Source: Opitutales bacterium (GTDB lineage: Bacteria > Verrucomicrobiota > Verrucomicrobiia > Opitutales > Oceanipulchritudinaceae). Taken from it: a stretch of DNA of 64,000 bases. The stretch is taken from assembly GCA_020831585.1 (NCBI GenBank), contig JAFIGE010000004.1, forward strand, positions 1 to 64,000, in the 5' to 3' direction. This document shows positions 16,401-24,176 of this stretch, one piece after another. Position 1 is the stretch's first letter, and each line of letters starts with the position of its first letter. Below the pieces are notes generated by a model, which was given only the letters and a program-made list of their open reading frames with translations, was not told the origin of the DNA and searched no databases. The position numbers were made by a program, and so were the translations under genes.

Positions 16401-17104
16401 ACCGCTTCGACCGCGCCTCCGCGAAAACCCTCCCGGACTATGCCCGCATTCTCGCCGATCTCCGCGGCAAACGCGTGCTCGTCGTTGAAGATCTCGACTA
16501 CAATCGCGACGCCATGGAGCGCTTTTTCCGGGATCGTGGCTGTATCGTGCATTGCGAGGAAGCCGGACCCGCGGGCCTGCAAGCACTTGTTGAAGGCACG
16601 TTCGATCTTGCCCTTCTGGACTGGGACCTACCCGGAATCACCGGCCCTCAAATCGCCCGCAGCTTCCGCCGCCAGTGCCCGCAAAAAGAAACCATCCTGC
16701 TGGCCCTCACCGCCTACACGGACGGCGCCAAACAGCGCGAAGCCCAGCGATCCGGCATGAACGGCTACCTCGCGAAACCCCTCACTGCTCAACGCCTCGC
16801 CCGCACCCTCGCTATCATCCAAGGCAACCCCGTTGCCCGGGAAATGGAAGAGGGCAGCGCCATCGACAACGACCGCCTGGCCGGGGCCGTTCAAGAACAG
16901 TTGCGCATCTGCCAGACCCTCGGGGATCAGCTCGACTTCGAAGGCCTCCGGCGCGCCGCTCACCGCCTCACCACCCTCGCCCTCATCCTCGGCGATGAAG
17001 CCATGCAACGATCCTGCCGCGAACTTCAGGTAAGTGCGTCGGAAAACGACAGCGAAAGAGTGCGCCTCGGCTTGCGCGAGCTGCGGAAGTGGGTCCATTC
17101 CTAA
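13466..17104 (+). CDS. Hybrid sensor histidine kinase: periplasmic beta-propeller, Y_Y_Y, HisKA, HATPase, receiver, HPt
   Basis: Taking TTG at 13466 as start gives 1212 residues with an immediate signal peptide (ASRFVLACFLLWLGL, ending near LLAQ). A long beta-propeller-like sensor (about 30-590, repeated LWVAG/LWFAG/LWYFG blades) is followed by a Y_Y_Y-like domain ending in PPWYQQ and one membrane helix (about 700-725). The catalytic part has HisKA with His at about 764 (ISHDVRNPLNG), HATPase with DWGVGID and GTGLGLAI, a receiver with Asp at about 1052 (LLDWDLPG) and an HPt domain with His at about 1166 (AAHRLTT). A complete phosphorelay is thus in one chain. An in-frame ATG at 13295 exists but lies inside the antisense peptide gene and would bury the signal peptide, so I rejected it; the true start is uncertain. 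Confidence 0.9.
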   Translation: MASRFVLACFLLWLGLNLTQGLLAQPVDGPAHLLARQLPNAPAEELADLAVADGILWVAGNALHRFREGEWETVYEESRILALEYVPERGELWFAGTQAFGVIDLETGTHSILPLIKGFIWDIVALDGRLWYFGGGGFGWIDLETRAPARFWAVDFSPRPFVMGPWSQRGEILLGSDSGLATVCPENGWVPVLSPAGDLTGQLITWAQPIPEGGYFLGSSSGAFQWDGMPEGTVSLVQTKSDQFTRGINNAHTWGRISAIVDFPIGIALWDGDQAAFTGVSNDKNGLLIGDIYKVGGHGPDVYLLGSHGIARVDLKDAARFFPGDEVLRGASLRYGFFHEGTAHVFPVDSAAPNDRLLRLSTDHWTVERLPAQPFSAGVDTGGHLSYTTLHHRKRFINGAWEQQNLGTAVRSVLWTPRGGFATDPDHLHALSSDGALRILTEAGPSDRLISWIDDSLLAVDHEHRPVIFRSRGAAWSRERLAGSLGNRAVSSAAVSGGAYVATEGGDLFFVDHRGARAIQLAPQWIARAVAAKDSEVCVILHHTESGKNALASWNAAGESSMWRVRQLNLIGKPGMVFTDERQIGLAGDGGILILPLAELERVSPPAPNFALIHGTAAVSGARLPYGTQRLSLTVTNAADLLPAYIQFRVNGGEWQALHGENATIQVGGHGSFRIETRMLLPNGVAIESPQSIHFRISPPWYQQPLVQLATLLFFALAITGGVRWRIASLNRMNTWLRETVDSKTRELEAATAARTNFLAGISHDVRNPLNGVLLLADSLAMDPPRDPLDNRLRELKDLGMVVDRMLGEVLDFSSIDHKSIPLNPSPVTLGEIIDAAVSQNQWILSRSLINLTTRLTSHERRFAIQADFSWLVQILSNLLINAVHYSQTERVEIGARILSEGEATAVVEFSVRDWGVGIDPSESELIFDRFVRGERGIESGHHGTGLGLAISREVMRAMGGELRLEKNDPHGAAFFITHRFDRASAKTLPDYARILADLRGKRVLVVEDLDYNRDAMERFFRDRGCIVHCEEAGPAGLQALVEGTFDLALLDWDLPGITGPQIARSFRRQCPQKETILLALTAYTDGAKQREAQRSGMNGYLAKPLTAQRLARTLAIIQGNPVAREMEEGSAIDNDRLAGAVQEQLRICQTLGDQLDFEGLRRAAHRLTTLALILGDEAMQRSCRELQVSASENDSERVRLGLRELRKWVHS
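13505..13526. promoter_or_regulatory. Perfect 22-bp palindrome S1 upstream of the secreted-peptide gene
   Basis: CTTGGGTTAAA is followed directly by its exact complement TTTAACCCAAG. It lies 68 bases upstream of the peptide ATG and inside the beginning of the divergent kinase coding region (over the signal-peptide codons). Degenerate copies occur before the YcaO-like gene (S2) and the left NarL regulator (S3). The position fits an operator for the peptide promoter; a dimeric LuxR-type regulator encoded in the cluster is an obvious candidate binder, by inference. Confidence 0.6.
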
Positions 17105-17108
17105 CAAC

Positions 17109-17813
17109 GTGGGCGAGCCGCTAAAAACGATCATTGTTGAAGACCAGCGCCTTGGGATTGACCTCTTGCGCTCCTGCCTGGACGACCGCTTCGCCGTCTG
17201 TGCGGCTGTTCAGTCCATTGCCGCCGCTTGGGCTGCTTTCGAAGAGCACGATCCCGATTTTGCCATACTTGATATCGAATTGCCCGACGGCAGCGGCCTC
17301 GACCTCGCCCAACGTATGCTCGACGGCAAGCGCCATATCAAGCTCCTCGGCGTTTCCGCAAAAACAGACCCCTACACCCTCTATCGCATCTTCATGATGG
17401 GCTTTTCCGGGTTTGTGGATAAGAATTGCGGAAGTGTCGACGAGCTGCACACCGCCATCGACCAAGTTGCTCAAGGAAACTTTCACTACGCTTCCATCGT
17501 GCAAGACGTCATGCGCGAGCAATATGCGAATCCCGAAGCTTTTTCGAAAATCCTCACGGAACGCGAACAGGAACTCATGGTCCACCTCGGTGTGGGCTCC
17601 TCCAACGAAGCCATCGCCGCGCGCCTTGGCTTGCGCCCCGTGAGCGTGCAAGGCCACCGCCACCGCATCATGCGTAAACTCGGCCTATCCACCACGATCG
17701 ACCTCATTCGCTACGCCATGCGCACCGGGTTTGTGAACGCCTTTGACCTGAAAGCGGATTTCACGGAAAACGAAAACGGCGGGGCCCACCGAAGGAAAGC
17801 CCCTCCCCAATAA
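17109..17813 (+). CDS. NarL/FixJ-type response regulator downstream of hybrid kinase
   Basis: A GTG start four bases after the kinase stop gives 234 residues beginning VGEPLKTIIVEDQ. The receiver has ED at about 10-11, phospho-acceptor Asp at about 53 (FAILDIELPDGSG), Ser at about 80 (GVSAK) and Lys at about 102 (FVDKNCG). A LuxR-type helix-turn-helix follows (LTEREQELMVHLGVGSSNEAIAARLGLRPVSVQGHRHRI). The C-terminal tail is polar. Tight spacing shows co-transcription with the kinase, so this is its most likely final phosphate acceptor and a candidate binder of the S1-S3 palindromes. Confidence 0.93.
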   Translation: MGEPLKTIIVEDQRLGIDLLRSCLDDRFAVCAAVQSIAAAWAAFEEHDPDFAILDIELPDGSGLDLAQRMLDGKRHIKLLGVSAKTDPYTLYRIFMMGFSGFVDKNCGSVDELHTAIDQVAQGNFHYASIVQDVMREQYANPEAFSKILTEREQELMVHLGVGSSNEAIAARLGLRPVSVQGHRHRIMRKLGLSTTIDLIRYAMRTGFVNAFDLKADFTENENGGAHRRKAPPQ

Positions 17814-17897
17814 AGTCAGCGCCTTTTGCCTCCCTCTGCATCTCGGACGACAAACCTTCACCCCCCGCTTCAGGATGGGCTTTACAAAGGAGATGGG

Positions 17898-19085
17898 ATG
17901 ATGGATGCGATACGGATACAGCCTCCCAAAACCCCTAAAAAAATGTCTTCGTTTAGCGACTCCCCCCTCCACGTCCCCCTTACCTTTCCGCGAGCAGGCC
18001 GCACGATGCGCAACCGTATTGCCCTTGCTGCCATGACCAATCAACAGAGTGGAGACGACGGCCTCCTCAGCGACGATGAATACGCCTGGCTTGTGCGCCG
18101 CGCCGAAGGAGGATTTGGCATGGTCACCACCTGCGCCGCCCATGTGCACAGAACGGGACGCGGTTGGCCCGGTGCGCTTGGGATCGATTCTGATGCCTGC
18201 CTCCCCGGCCTCACGCGCCTCGCCAACGGCATCCGTGAAGCTGGTGGCCTTGCCATCGTGCAGATTTTCCACGGTGGTGCGCGAGCCCCCTCCGCCCTCA
18301 GCGGGGTCCAGCCTCTCAGTGCCTCACCCGGTATCCTCCCCGGCTCCGGCCCCTCCGCCGAATCCGCCCGCGCCGCCACCACCGCCGACCTCCGTGAGAT
18401 CATCGGTGCCTTCGCCACAGCCGCCCACCGCGCCGAGCAAGCCGGCTGGGATGGAGTCGAACTCCACGGAGCACACGGTTATCTCCTCGCCCAATTCCTC
18501 TCCCCGCTGAGCAACCAACGCAGCGATGAATGGGGCGGATCTTACCAGAACCGGCTCCGCTTCCTCCGCGAAACGCTCGCCGCGGTGAAAGCTGCCGTCT
18601 CTCCGCGATTCATCGTCGGCGTGCGCCTATCTCCGGAAAACTTTTCCAATCAACCCCCGGAGGTCACCCTTGAAGCCTTCGAGACAGCCCGCCGCCTTCA
18701 GAAAGACGGTGTCGACTTTCTTCATTTCTCCCTCTGGGATTGCGATGCCTGCCTAAGATCCAACGAGGGTGGTGCCCCCGGCCCCACCCTCCTTTCGCTC
18801 GCCCGCGAGGCGGTAGCCCCCGCTTGCCCCCTCCTCGTAGCCGGCAAAATCCATACCCGCGCCGACGCTGAGCGCGCCCTTTCGCAAGGGGCTGACGCCG
18901 TCGCCCTCGGGCGCGTCGCCATCGCTTATCCCGAGTGGCCCCGCGCAATTAGAGAGGAAGCCTTTACCCCCGCCCAGCCCCCGCACGCGGAAGAAAGCCT
19001 CCGTGCCGCTGCCGTCGGCCCCAAATTCCTCGCCTACCTCCGCCGCTGGCCCGGCTTCGTGGCAACGACCCGTGATGACGCCTGA
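17898..19085 (+). CDS. NADH:flavin oxidoreductase / Old Yellow Enzyme family
   Basis: An FMN-dependent TIM-barrel ene-reductase. It shows the N-terminal LTFPRAGRTMRNRIALAAMTN, QIFHGGARA, GWDGVELHGAHGYLLAQFLSPLSNQRSDEWGGSYQNR (the substrate-binding HGAH and the RxDxxGG-like segment) and the C-terminal phosphate-binding GADAVALGRVAIAYPEW. The ATG at 17898 is preferred because AAGGAG lies five bases before it; 17943 (MSSFSDSPLHVP) is an alternative closer to the domain start. There is no clear link to the signalling genes, although the gene lies 84 bases downstream on the same strand and may be read through. The physiological substrate cannot be told from sequence. Confidence 0.9.
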   Translation: MMDAIRIQPPKTPKKMSSFSDSPLHVPLTFPRAGRTMRNRIALAAMTNQQSGDDGLLSDDEYAWLVRRAEGGFGMVTTCAAHVHRTGRGWPGALGIDSDACLPGLTRLANGIREAGGLAIVQIFHGGARAPSALSGVQPLSASPGILPGSGPSAESARAATTADLREIIGAFATAAHRAEQAGWDGVELHGAHGYLLAQFLSPLSNQRSDEWGGSYQNRLRFLRETLAAVKAAVSPRFIVGVRLSPENFSNQPPEVTLEAFETARRLQKDGVDFLHFSLWDCDACLRSNEGGAPGPTLLSLAREAVAPACPLLVAGKIHTRADAERALSQGADAVALGRVAIAYPEWPRAIREEAFTPAQPPHAEESLRAAAVGPKFLAYLRRWPGFVATTRDDA

Positions 19086-19138
19086 CCCGGTTTCTCCAGC
19101 TCACCAAAACACCAGTCAACCGACCAATTCGTCGCACG

Positions 19139-19297
19139 ATGCCCGGCTCCTCGACTCCCTCCACCGAAAAGCCCGTGCCCCCAACCTTTGCCGAAGCTCT
19201 TTTGGTGTGGATCAAAATCGGGTTGCTCAGTTTCGGCGGACCGACCGGGCAGATCGGGCTGATGCACCGCGAGTTGGTCGAAAGGTGCCGCTGGTGA
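19139..19297 (+). pseudogene. chrA: Truncated remnant of chromate transporter ChrA (N-terminal fragment)
   Basis: A short frame from ATG at 19139 reads into PPTFAEALLVWIKIGLLSFGGPTGQIGLMHRELVERCRW before a TGA. This matches the well-conserved ChrA N-terminus (first amphipathic/TM helix, LSFGGPxGQIxLMHRxLVE). Complete ChrA proteins have several hundred residues; here only 52 remain, and the araB stop codon lies 24 bases beyond. No continuation was found in any frame. I read it as the 5' stump of a chrA gene whose remainder was deleted. Confidence 0.65.
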
Positions 19298-19321
19298 TCC
19301 GCCACAGGCGCGTTCAGGCGT

Positions 19322-21016
19322 TTATGCACGGGGGGCCTGCCGCGCCTTCTCTTTGATTCTCAAGAGCGATTTCATAAGCCCCCCCAGATCCGGCTGAGCG
19401 ACGCCGCCGAACGCATCATGGAGCTGGCGATAAAGTGCGTAGAGCTGATCGTAAGCGGCTCGCGCGCCGGACTGCGGGGTGTAGGCCACTTCTTTCAGCC
19501 CCGTCATCGCCCTCTGCGCCGATGGGAAGTCTGCATGGCCGCCCGCTTCTTTGCCAGCGACAACGGACGCGGCGATCGCCGCCCCGAGAGCGCAGGCTTG
19601 CCCAGAGCGGGCAATGCGCATTTCCCGGCCCGTGATATCGGCGTAAATCTGCATCAGCATAGGATTCTTCTCAGCGATGCCACCCGCGCAGACAATGCGC
19701 TTCACCGGAACCCCATAAGCTTCGATGCGCTCAAGAATCGCCCGCGCACCAAATGCCGTGGCTTCAATGAGCGACCGGTAAATCTCCGCACGCGTCGTCT
19801 GAAGCGTTTGGCCAAGGATGAGACCGGTGAGGCGTTGATCGACGAGGATGGTGCGGTTGCCGTTATTCCAATCGAGCGCCAAAAGACCGCTTTGTCCCGG
19901 GCGCAACTTTTGCGCTTCCTCGGTGAGTTTCCCATGGAGTTCCCCGGAACCGCCGCAAACCCCCTCCACCCACCATTTGAAGATGTCACCCACGGCGGAC
20001 TGCCCTGCTTCAATCCCGTAGAAGCCCGGCAAGATGGCACCCGGCACGATCCCGCAGATCCCCGGAATGTCGGCCACGTCCTTATCCAGAGAGAGCACCG
20101 CACAGTCGCAAGTGGACGTGCCGATGACTTTAACCAAGGTCCCTTCGGCAATTCCGGATCCGATCGCCCCATAATGCACATCCATCTCCCCGATGGCGAT
20201 GGGAATACCCTTCGGAAGCCCAAGCGCCGCCGCCCATTCCGCGCAGAGGTACCCGGCAACCGTCGAAGCGTCGTAGGCTTTTTCATATAGCCGGTCACGC
20301 AGTTCCGCCAGCGCCGGATCGAGGAGGGAAAGAAACGCCTTGTCGGGAAGGCCTCCCCATTCATCGCTGTAAAGAGCCTTGTGCCCAGCCGCGCAGACGC
20401 CCCGGCGAATCGCGGCAGGATCGGTCACGCCCGCCAAGATCGAGGGCACCCAATCGCAAAGCTCCACCCAGGAATGGGCCACGCGAAAAACAGACGGAGC
20501 CGTCCGCAGGCAATGCCAGATTTTGCTCCAAAACCACTCGGACGAATAGGTGTTGCCGCACTTGGCCACATATTGGGGACGGTGCTCCCGTGCCAATGCC
20601 GTGATGTGGGCCGCCTCCGCATGGCTCGTGTGGTCCTTCCACAACCAGCATTGAGCGGCCGGATCCCGTTGGAAAGGGGCGTGATGCGCAAGGGGACGGT
20701 TGTTCTTGTCGACCGGAATCGGGCTGGAGCCGGTCGTGTCCACACCCAGCCCAATCACCGCGTTGGCCGAGAATCCGGAATCGCTTTCTTTGGCCTCCCG
20801 CAGCGCCCCGGCCACCGCCTTCTTGAGCCCAAATTCGTAATCGGCCGGATGCTGCCGGGCAACAAGATCGTTGTGCGGATCAAGGATCACCCCCTCTTCG
20901 CCGGAAGGGTAAGGAACCACACAGGAACCAAGCTCAGCCCCATCCGCACAACGCGCCACAATCGCGCGGACAGAGTTCGTGCCATAATCCAAACCAATCG
21001 TGAATTTGGAAGTCAT
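19322..21016 (-). CDS. araB: Ribulokinase AraB
   Basis: An FGGY-family sugar kinase that phosphorylates L-ribulose in arabinose catabolism. The protein starts MTSKFTIGLDYGTNSVRAIV (phosphate-1 motif) and has GLGVDTTGSSPIPVD (about 86-100), the ribulokinase hallmark. It continues with AQCWLWKDHT, SSEWFWSKIW, GEMDVHYGAIG, IGTSTCDCAVL, and the FGGY-type C-terminal CAGGIAEKNPMLMQIYADITGREM. The length of 564 residues is normal. The start at 21016 was chosen from the family N-terminus; an upstream in-frame ATG at 21082 adds an unrelated basic stretch. No araA or araD is adjacent, so the gene is isolated here. Confidence 0.96.
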   Translation of the reverse strand: MTSKFTIGLDYGTNSVRAIVARCADGAELGSCVVPYPSGEEGVILDPHNDLVARQHPADYEFGLKKAVAGALREAKESDSGFSANAVIGLGVDTTGSSPIPVDKNNRPLAHHAPFQRDPAAQCWLWKDHTSHAEAAHITALAREHRPQYVAKCGNTYSSEWFWSKIWHCLRTAPSVFRVAHSWVELCDWVPSILAGVTDPAAIRRGVCAAGHKALYSDEWGGLPDKAFLSLLDPALAELRDRLYEKAYDASTVAGYLCAEWAAALGLPKGIPIAIGEMDVHYGAIGSGIAEGTLVKVIGTSTCDCAVLSLDKDVADIPGICGIVPGAILPGFYGIEAGQSAVGDIFKWWVEGVCGGSGELHGKLTEEAQKLRPGQSGLLALDWNNGNRTILVDQRLTGLILGQTLQTTRAEIYRSLIEATAFGARAILERIEAYGVPVKRIVCAGGIAEKNPMLMQIYADITGREMRIARSGQACALGAAIAASVVAGKEAGGHADFPSAQRAMTGLKEVAYTPQSGARAAYDQLYALYRQLHDAFGGVAQPDLGGLMKSLLRIKEKARQAPRA

Positions 21017-21211
21017 GAGCGAGACTGTGGCGAATCCACGGAGAAAACGAAAGCCTCTTTCCGCTGCCAAGGGAACGATCACACTTGATCGTAAACCAAC
21101 CCCTCCAAAACCGTTTTATCCCAGTTGGAGAGACACCCGGCGGACGGATTCGTTTCCAATTCGTTTTCGTTTGCGAAGCCCCTCAGCTTGTGCCTACCCT
21201 TTTTTCAGTTT

Positions 21212-21314
21212 GGGCGAACCCGGGGCGCCGGGCTGAGATGAGAACACGATCCGTTCCCGTAGCCTTCGAACCTGATGCGGTTAGGACCGCCGAAGGGAAA
21301 ACGGTTCAAGGCCC
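21212..21314 (+). promoter_or_regulatory. TPP riboswitch (THI element)
   Basis: It contains the conserved blocks CGGGGCGCC, GGCTGAGATGAGAAC, then CCTTCGAACCTGATGCGGTTAGGACCGCCGAAGGGAA. P1 closes as GGGC-GAACC (21212-21220) with GGTTC-AAG-GCCC (21303-21314). It binds thiamine pyrophosphate and normally shuts off the genes behind it, here thiS-E-G-H-F. Between aptamer and thiS ATG (21368) a small CGGCG-ATT-CGCCG hairpin could be part of the expression platform; no clear anti-terminator or T-run is seen, so control may be at translation. Confidence 0.93.
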
Positions 21315-21367
21315 GGGTGGGAAAGGAATCGGTTTCCAACGGCGATTCGCCGCCAACCGAGAAACCC

Positions 21368-21592
21368 ATGCCAGATAGCCCTTCCACACAGATCCACTTC
21401 ACCCTAAACGATCAGCCCTGCTCCGCCCCGGACGCCACCCGCCTGGAGACTTTTCTCCACGATAAATTTGGTGCCCGCACCGGCATCGCCATCGCCGTCG
21501 ATGGCACCGTCGTCCCGCGCACGGAATGGGCCGCCACGCCCCTATCCGAAGGCATGGACATCCTCGTCATCGAAGCGACCCAGGGAGGCTGA
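21368..21592 (+). CDS. thiS: Sulfur carrier protein ThiS
   Basis: A 74-residue ubiquitin-like protein ending in the required Gly-Gly (EATQGG). Its C-terminus is adenylated by ThiF and converted to thiocarboxylate, the sulfur donor for thiazole formation. The fold is indicated by IHFTLNDQP, LETFLHDKFG, IAIAVDGTVVPRTEW and GMDILVIEATQGG. The start at 21368 is the first ATG after the TPP riboswitch. First gene of the thi operon; its stop is three bases before the GTG of thiE. Confidence 0.93.
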   Translation: MPDSPSTQIHFTLNDQPCSAPDATRLETFLHDKFGARTGIAIAVDGTVVPRTEWAATPLSEGMDILVIEATQGG

Positions 21593-21595
21593 CCC

Positions 21596-22243
21596 GTGCC
21601 CGACGCCCGCACATTGGACCTCCTCGTCATCACTCCACCGGAAGACCTCAACGGGGAAACGGATACCCTTGTGTCCCTCGTGGAAGCCGGCCTCACCGCC
21701 ATCCATGTGCGCAAACCCCATCACCGTCCCGCCGATCTCGAAAAATGGCTCACGCGTCTCCCGCCCCTTCTTCGCCCGCACACCGTGGTGCACGGTCCCC
21801 CGGAGATGGCGCGCGGATTTGCTCTGGCTGGATGGCATGAACGGGATCGAGGCCTCGAACCCTTCCGTCCCTCCCCGCCCGACACCCCGCTTGGTCTGCG
21901 GTCGGGGGCCGTGCATACGGTGGAGGGCTTGCGCAGCGCCCTCGATGCTTTCGACCGCGTCCTCTTCTCCCCCGTCTATCCCTCTATCTCAAAGCCCGGT
22001 TACGGACCCACTGAGCCCGCCCAGCGCAAAGCGGTATCCACTTTGCTCAAACAAGGCCCGTGCGGCTCACGGCGCGCCCGTGTTTTCGCCCTCGGCGGAA
22101 TCACCCCCGACAAACTCGACCAACTCCGCTCCTGGGGGTTTGATGGGGGCGCCCTCCTCGGAGCCATTTGGCTCTCGCCCGACCCCGTCGCCGCCTTTCT
22201 CGAATTTCAAAAACAATCATCACCTTCACCTGTTTCCGCATGA
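21596..22243 (+). CDS. thiE: Thiamine phosphate synthase ThiE (TenI-like branch)
   Basis: A 215-residue TIM barrel that couples HMP-PP and thiazole phosphate to thiamine phosphate. Motifs are [14 protein letters not shown], a truncated HTVVHG strand, [16 protein letters not shown] (the phosphate/product loop) and [12 protein letters not shown]. The GTG start lies three bases after thiS, and the stop overlaps the thiG ATG (ATGA). The RKP and [14 protein letters not shown] signatures belong to the TenI-like branch, where synthase and aminohydrolase-type regulators are hard to separate. Its place in a thi operon supports the synthase role. Confidence 0.85.
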   Translation: MPDARTLDLLVITPPEDLNGETDTLVSLVEAGLTAIHVRKPHHRPADLEKWLTRLPPLLRPHTVVHGPPEMARGFALAGWHERDRGLEPFRPSPPDTPLGLRSGAVHTVEGLRSALDAFDRVLFSPVYPSISKPGYGPTEPAQRKAVSTLLKQGPCGSRRARVFALGGITPDKLDQLRSWGFDGGALLGAIWLSPDPVAAFLEFQKQSSPSPVSA

Positions 22244-23025
22244 CACCCTCCCCTTTAACCATCGCCGGAGAAACCCTCCAGTCCCGCCTCCTCACTGGAA
22301 CCGGAAAATTCGCCTCCGCCGAAATCATGGCCGCCTGCCTCGAGGCGTCCGCCAGCGAACTGGTCACCGTCGCCCTCCGCCGCATCCGCACGGATGGCGC
22401 ACCCGATGACATCCTCGCCCACCTCGACCGGGATCGCTTCCGCCTCCTGCCCAACACCTCCGGCGTGCGCAACGCCCGCGAAGCCATCCTCGCCGCCGAA
22501 CTGGCCCGCGAGGCTCTCGAAACGAATTGGCTGAAACTCGAAATCCACCCCGACCCGAAATACCTCATGCCGGATCCCGTGGAAACGCTGGAAGCGGCCG
22601 AGGCCCTCGTCAAAAGAGGCTTCGTCGTTCTCCCCTACGTCCACGCCGACCCCGTCCTTTGCAAACGCCTCGAAGAAGTGGGGACGGCCGCCGTCATGCC
22701 CCTGGGCGCGCCCATTGGGACAAACCGCGGCCTCGCCACACGCGATTTCCTTGAAATCATCATCGCCCAAAGCAACGTGCCCGTCATCGTTGATGCCGGC
22801 CTGGGCGCGCCTTCCCATGCCGCAGCCGCCCTCGAGATGGGGGCCGATGCCGTCCTCGTGAATACCGCCCTCGCCACAGCGGCGGACCCCGTGGCCATGG
22901 CACACGCCTTCCGCAGCGCCGTCGAAGCCGGACGGCTCGCCTTTGAAGCCGGCTTGCCCGCTGCCGCCTCCGGTTCCCTTGAAGCCCGCGCTTCCTCCCC
23001 GCTCACCACCTTCCTCAACACCTAA
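22240..23025 (+). CDS. thiG: Thiazole synthase ThiG
   Basis: A 261-residue TIM barrel that builds the thiazole phosphate carboxylate from DXP, ThiS-thiocarboxylate and dehydroglycine. It has LTGTGKF (18-24), [15 protein letters not shown] (69-83), the Schiff-base lysine at 99 (NWLKLEI), [13 protein letters not shown] and [30 protein letters not shown], all strongly family-typical. The start overlaps the thiE stop by four bases. Confidence 0.97.
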   Translation: MTPSPLTIAGETLQSRLLTGTGKFASAEIMAACLEASASELVTVALRRIRTDGAPDDILAHLDRDRFRLLPNTSGVRNAREAILAAELAREALETNWLKLEIHPDPKYLMPDPVETLEAAEALVKRGFVVLPYVHADPVLCKRLEEVGTAAVMPLGAPIGTNRGLATRDFLEIIIAQSNVPVIVDAGLGAPSHAAAALEMGADAVLVNTALATAADPVAMAHAFRSAVEAGRLAFEAGLPAAASGSLEARASSPLTTFLNT

Positions 23026-23030
23026 GCACC

Positions 23031-24176
23031 GTGAGCTTCCTGCAAATCTGGCAACAGCACAACTTCTCCGAAACCGCCGAACGTATCCAAAACTCCACGA
23101 CGGCGGATGTAAGGCGCGCCCTTGGCCGACGCCCCGGGACCCTGACGCTCGACGATTTCGCCGCCCTTCTCTCCCCCGCCGCCGAGCCCTTCCTCGAGGA
23201 GATGGCCCAGCGCAGCCACGCCCTCACGGTCGAACGTTTTGGACGCGTGATGCAACTCTATGCGCCCCTTTATCTGTCCAATGTATGCGGCAACGTGTGC
23301 CACTATTGCGGCTTCAGCGCGACCAACCGGATTCCCCGGAAGATCCTCAGCGAAAGCGAGATTCTCAGCGAAGGCGAGGTCCTGCGCGGGGAGGGCTTTC
23401 GCCACGTGCTTCTCGTCACCGGCGAGTCCGGCCGCGTCGGCACCGGTTACTTTGCCCGCGCCCTCGATCTTCTCCGCCCCCTCTTCGCCAATCTCTCCAT
23501 CGAAGTCCAACCCCTTTCCGAAGCGGAATACGCCCAACTCACCCGCCATGGCCTCAGCGCCGTGCTTGTCTATCAGGAAACCTATGACCCCGCCGCTTAC
23601 GCCCTCCAGCACACCAAGGGCCCCAAGCGGGACATGCCCTACCGCCTCGAAACACCTGACCGCCTGGGACGCGCGGGTGTGAAAAAAATCGGACTTGGTG
23701 CGCTCTACGGCCTTTCCGATTGGCGCGCGGATGCCTGGTTCACCGGGTGCCACTTGCGCTACATGGAAAAAATGTATTGGAAAAGCCGCTACAGCATTTC
23801 CTTTCCCCGGCTCCGTCCCCACGAGGGAACGGAAATTCCCGTCACCCCCTTCAATGAGAGGGATCTGGTGCAAACCGTCTGCGCCTTCCGCCTCTTCGAC
23901 CAGGAAGTCGAGCTTTCCCTCTCCACGCGCGAGAGTGCCCGCTTTCGCGACCAGGCCTTTCGTCTGGGATTCACCACGATGAGCGCAGGTTCAAAAACGA
24001 ACCCCGGCGGTTACGCCAGTGAACCCGAATCCCTGGAGCAATTTTCCATTGACGACGCCCGCTCTCCCGCCGAGATCGCTGCCTTCCTCCGTCATCATAA
24101 ATACGATCCGCTCTGGAAAGACTGGGACCCCACCTACGACGGTTGGTCGCCCGCAATCAAGGAAGCCATCTCATGA
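23031..24176 (+). CDS. thiH: 2-iminoacetate synthase ThiH (radical SAM)
   Basis: Cleaves tyrosine by radical SAM chemistry to supply dehydroglycine for ThiG, an oxygen-sensitive route. The 381-residue protein has the cluster motif CxxxCxxC at Cys86, Cys90 and Cys93 (NVCGNVCHYCGF), HVLLVTGES, VLVYQETYDPAAY and FPRLRPHEG, typical of ThiH. The GTG start lies five bases after the thiG stop, and the stop overlaps thiF. Presence of ThiH rather than glycine oxidase ThiO implies anaerobic-type thiazole synthesis. Confidence 0.96.
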   Translation: MSFLQIWQQHNFSETAERIQNSTTADVRRALGRRPGTLTLDDFAALLSPAAEPFLEEMAQRSHALTVERFGRVMQLYAPLYLSNVCGNVCHYCGFSATNRIPRKILSESEILSEGEVLRGEGFRHVLLVTGESGRVGTGYFARALDLLRPLFANLSIEVQPLSEAEYAQLTRHGLSAVLVYQETYDPAAYALQHTKGPKRDMPYRLETPDRLGRAGVKKIGLGALYGLSDWRADAWFTGCHLRYMEKMYWKSRYSISFPRLRPHEGTEIPVTPFNERDLVQTVCAFRLFDQEVELSLSTRESARFRDQAFRLGFTTMSAGSKTNPGGYASEPESLEQFSIDDARSPAEIAAFLRHHKYDPLWKDWDPTYDGWSPAIKEAIS

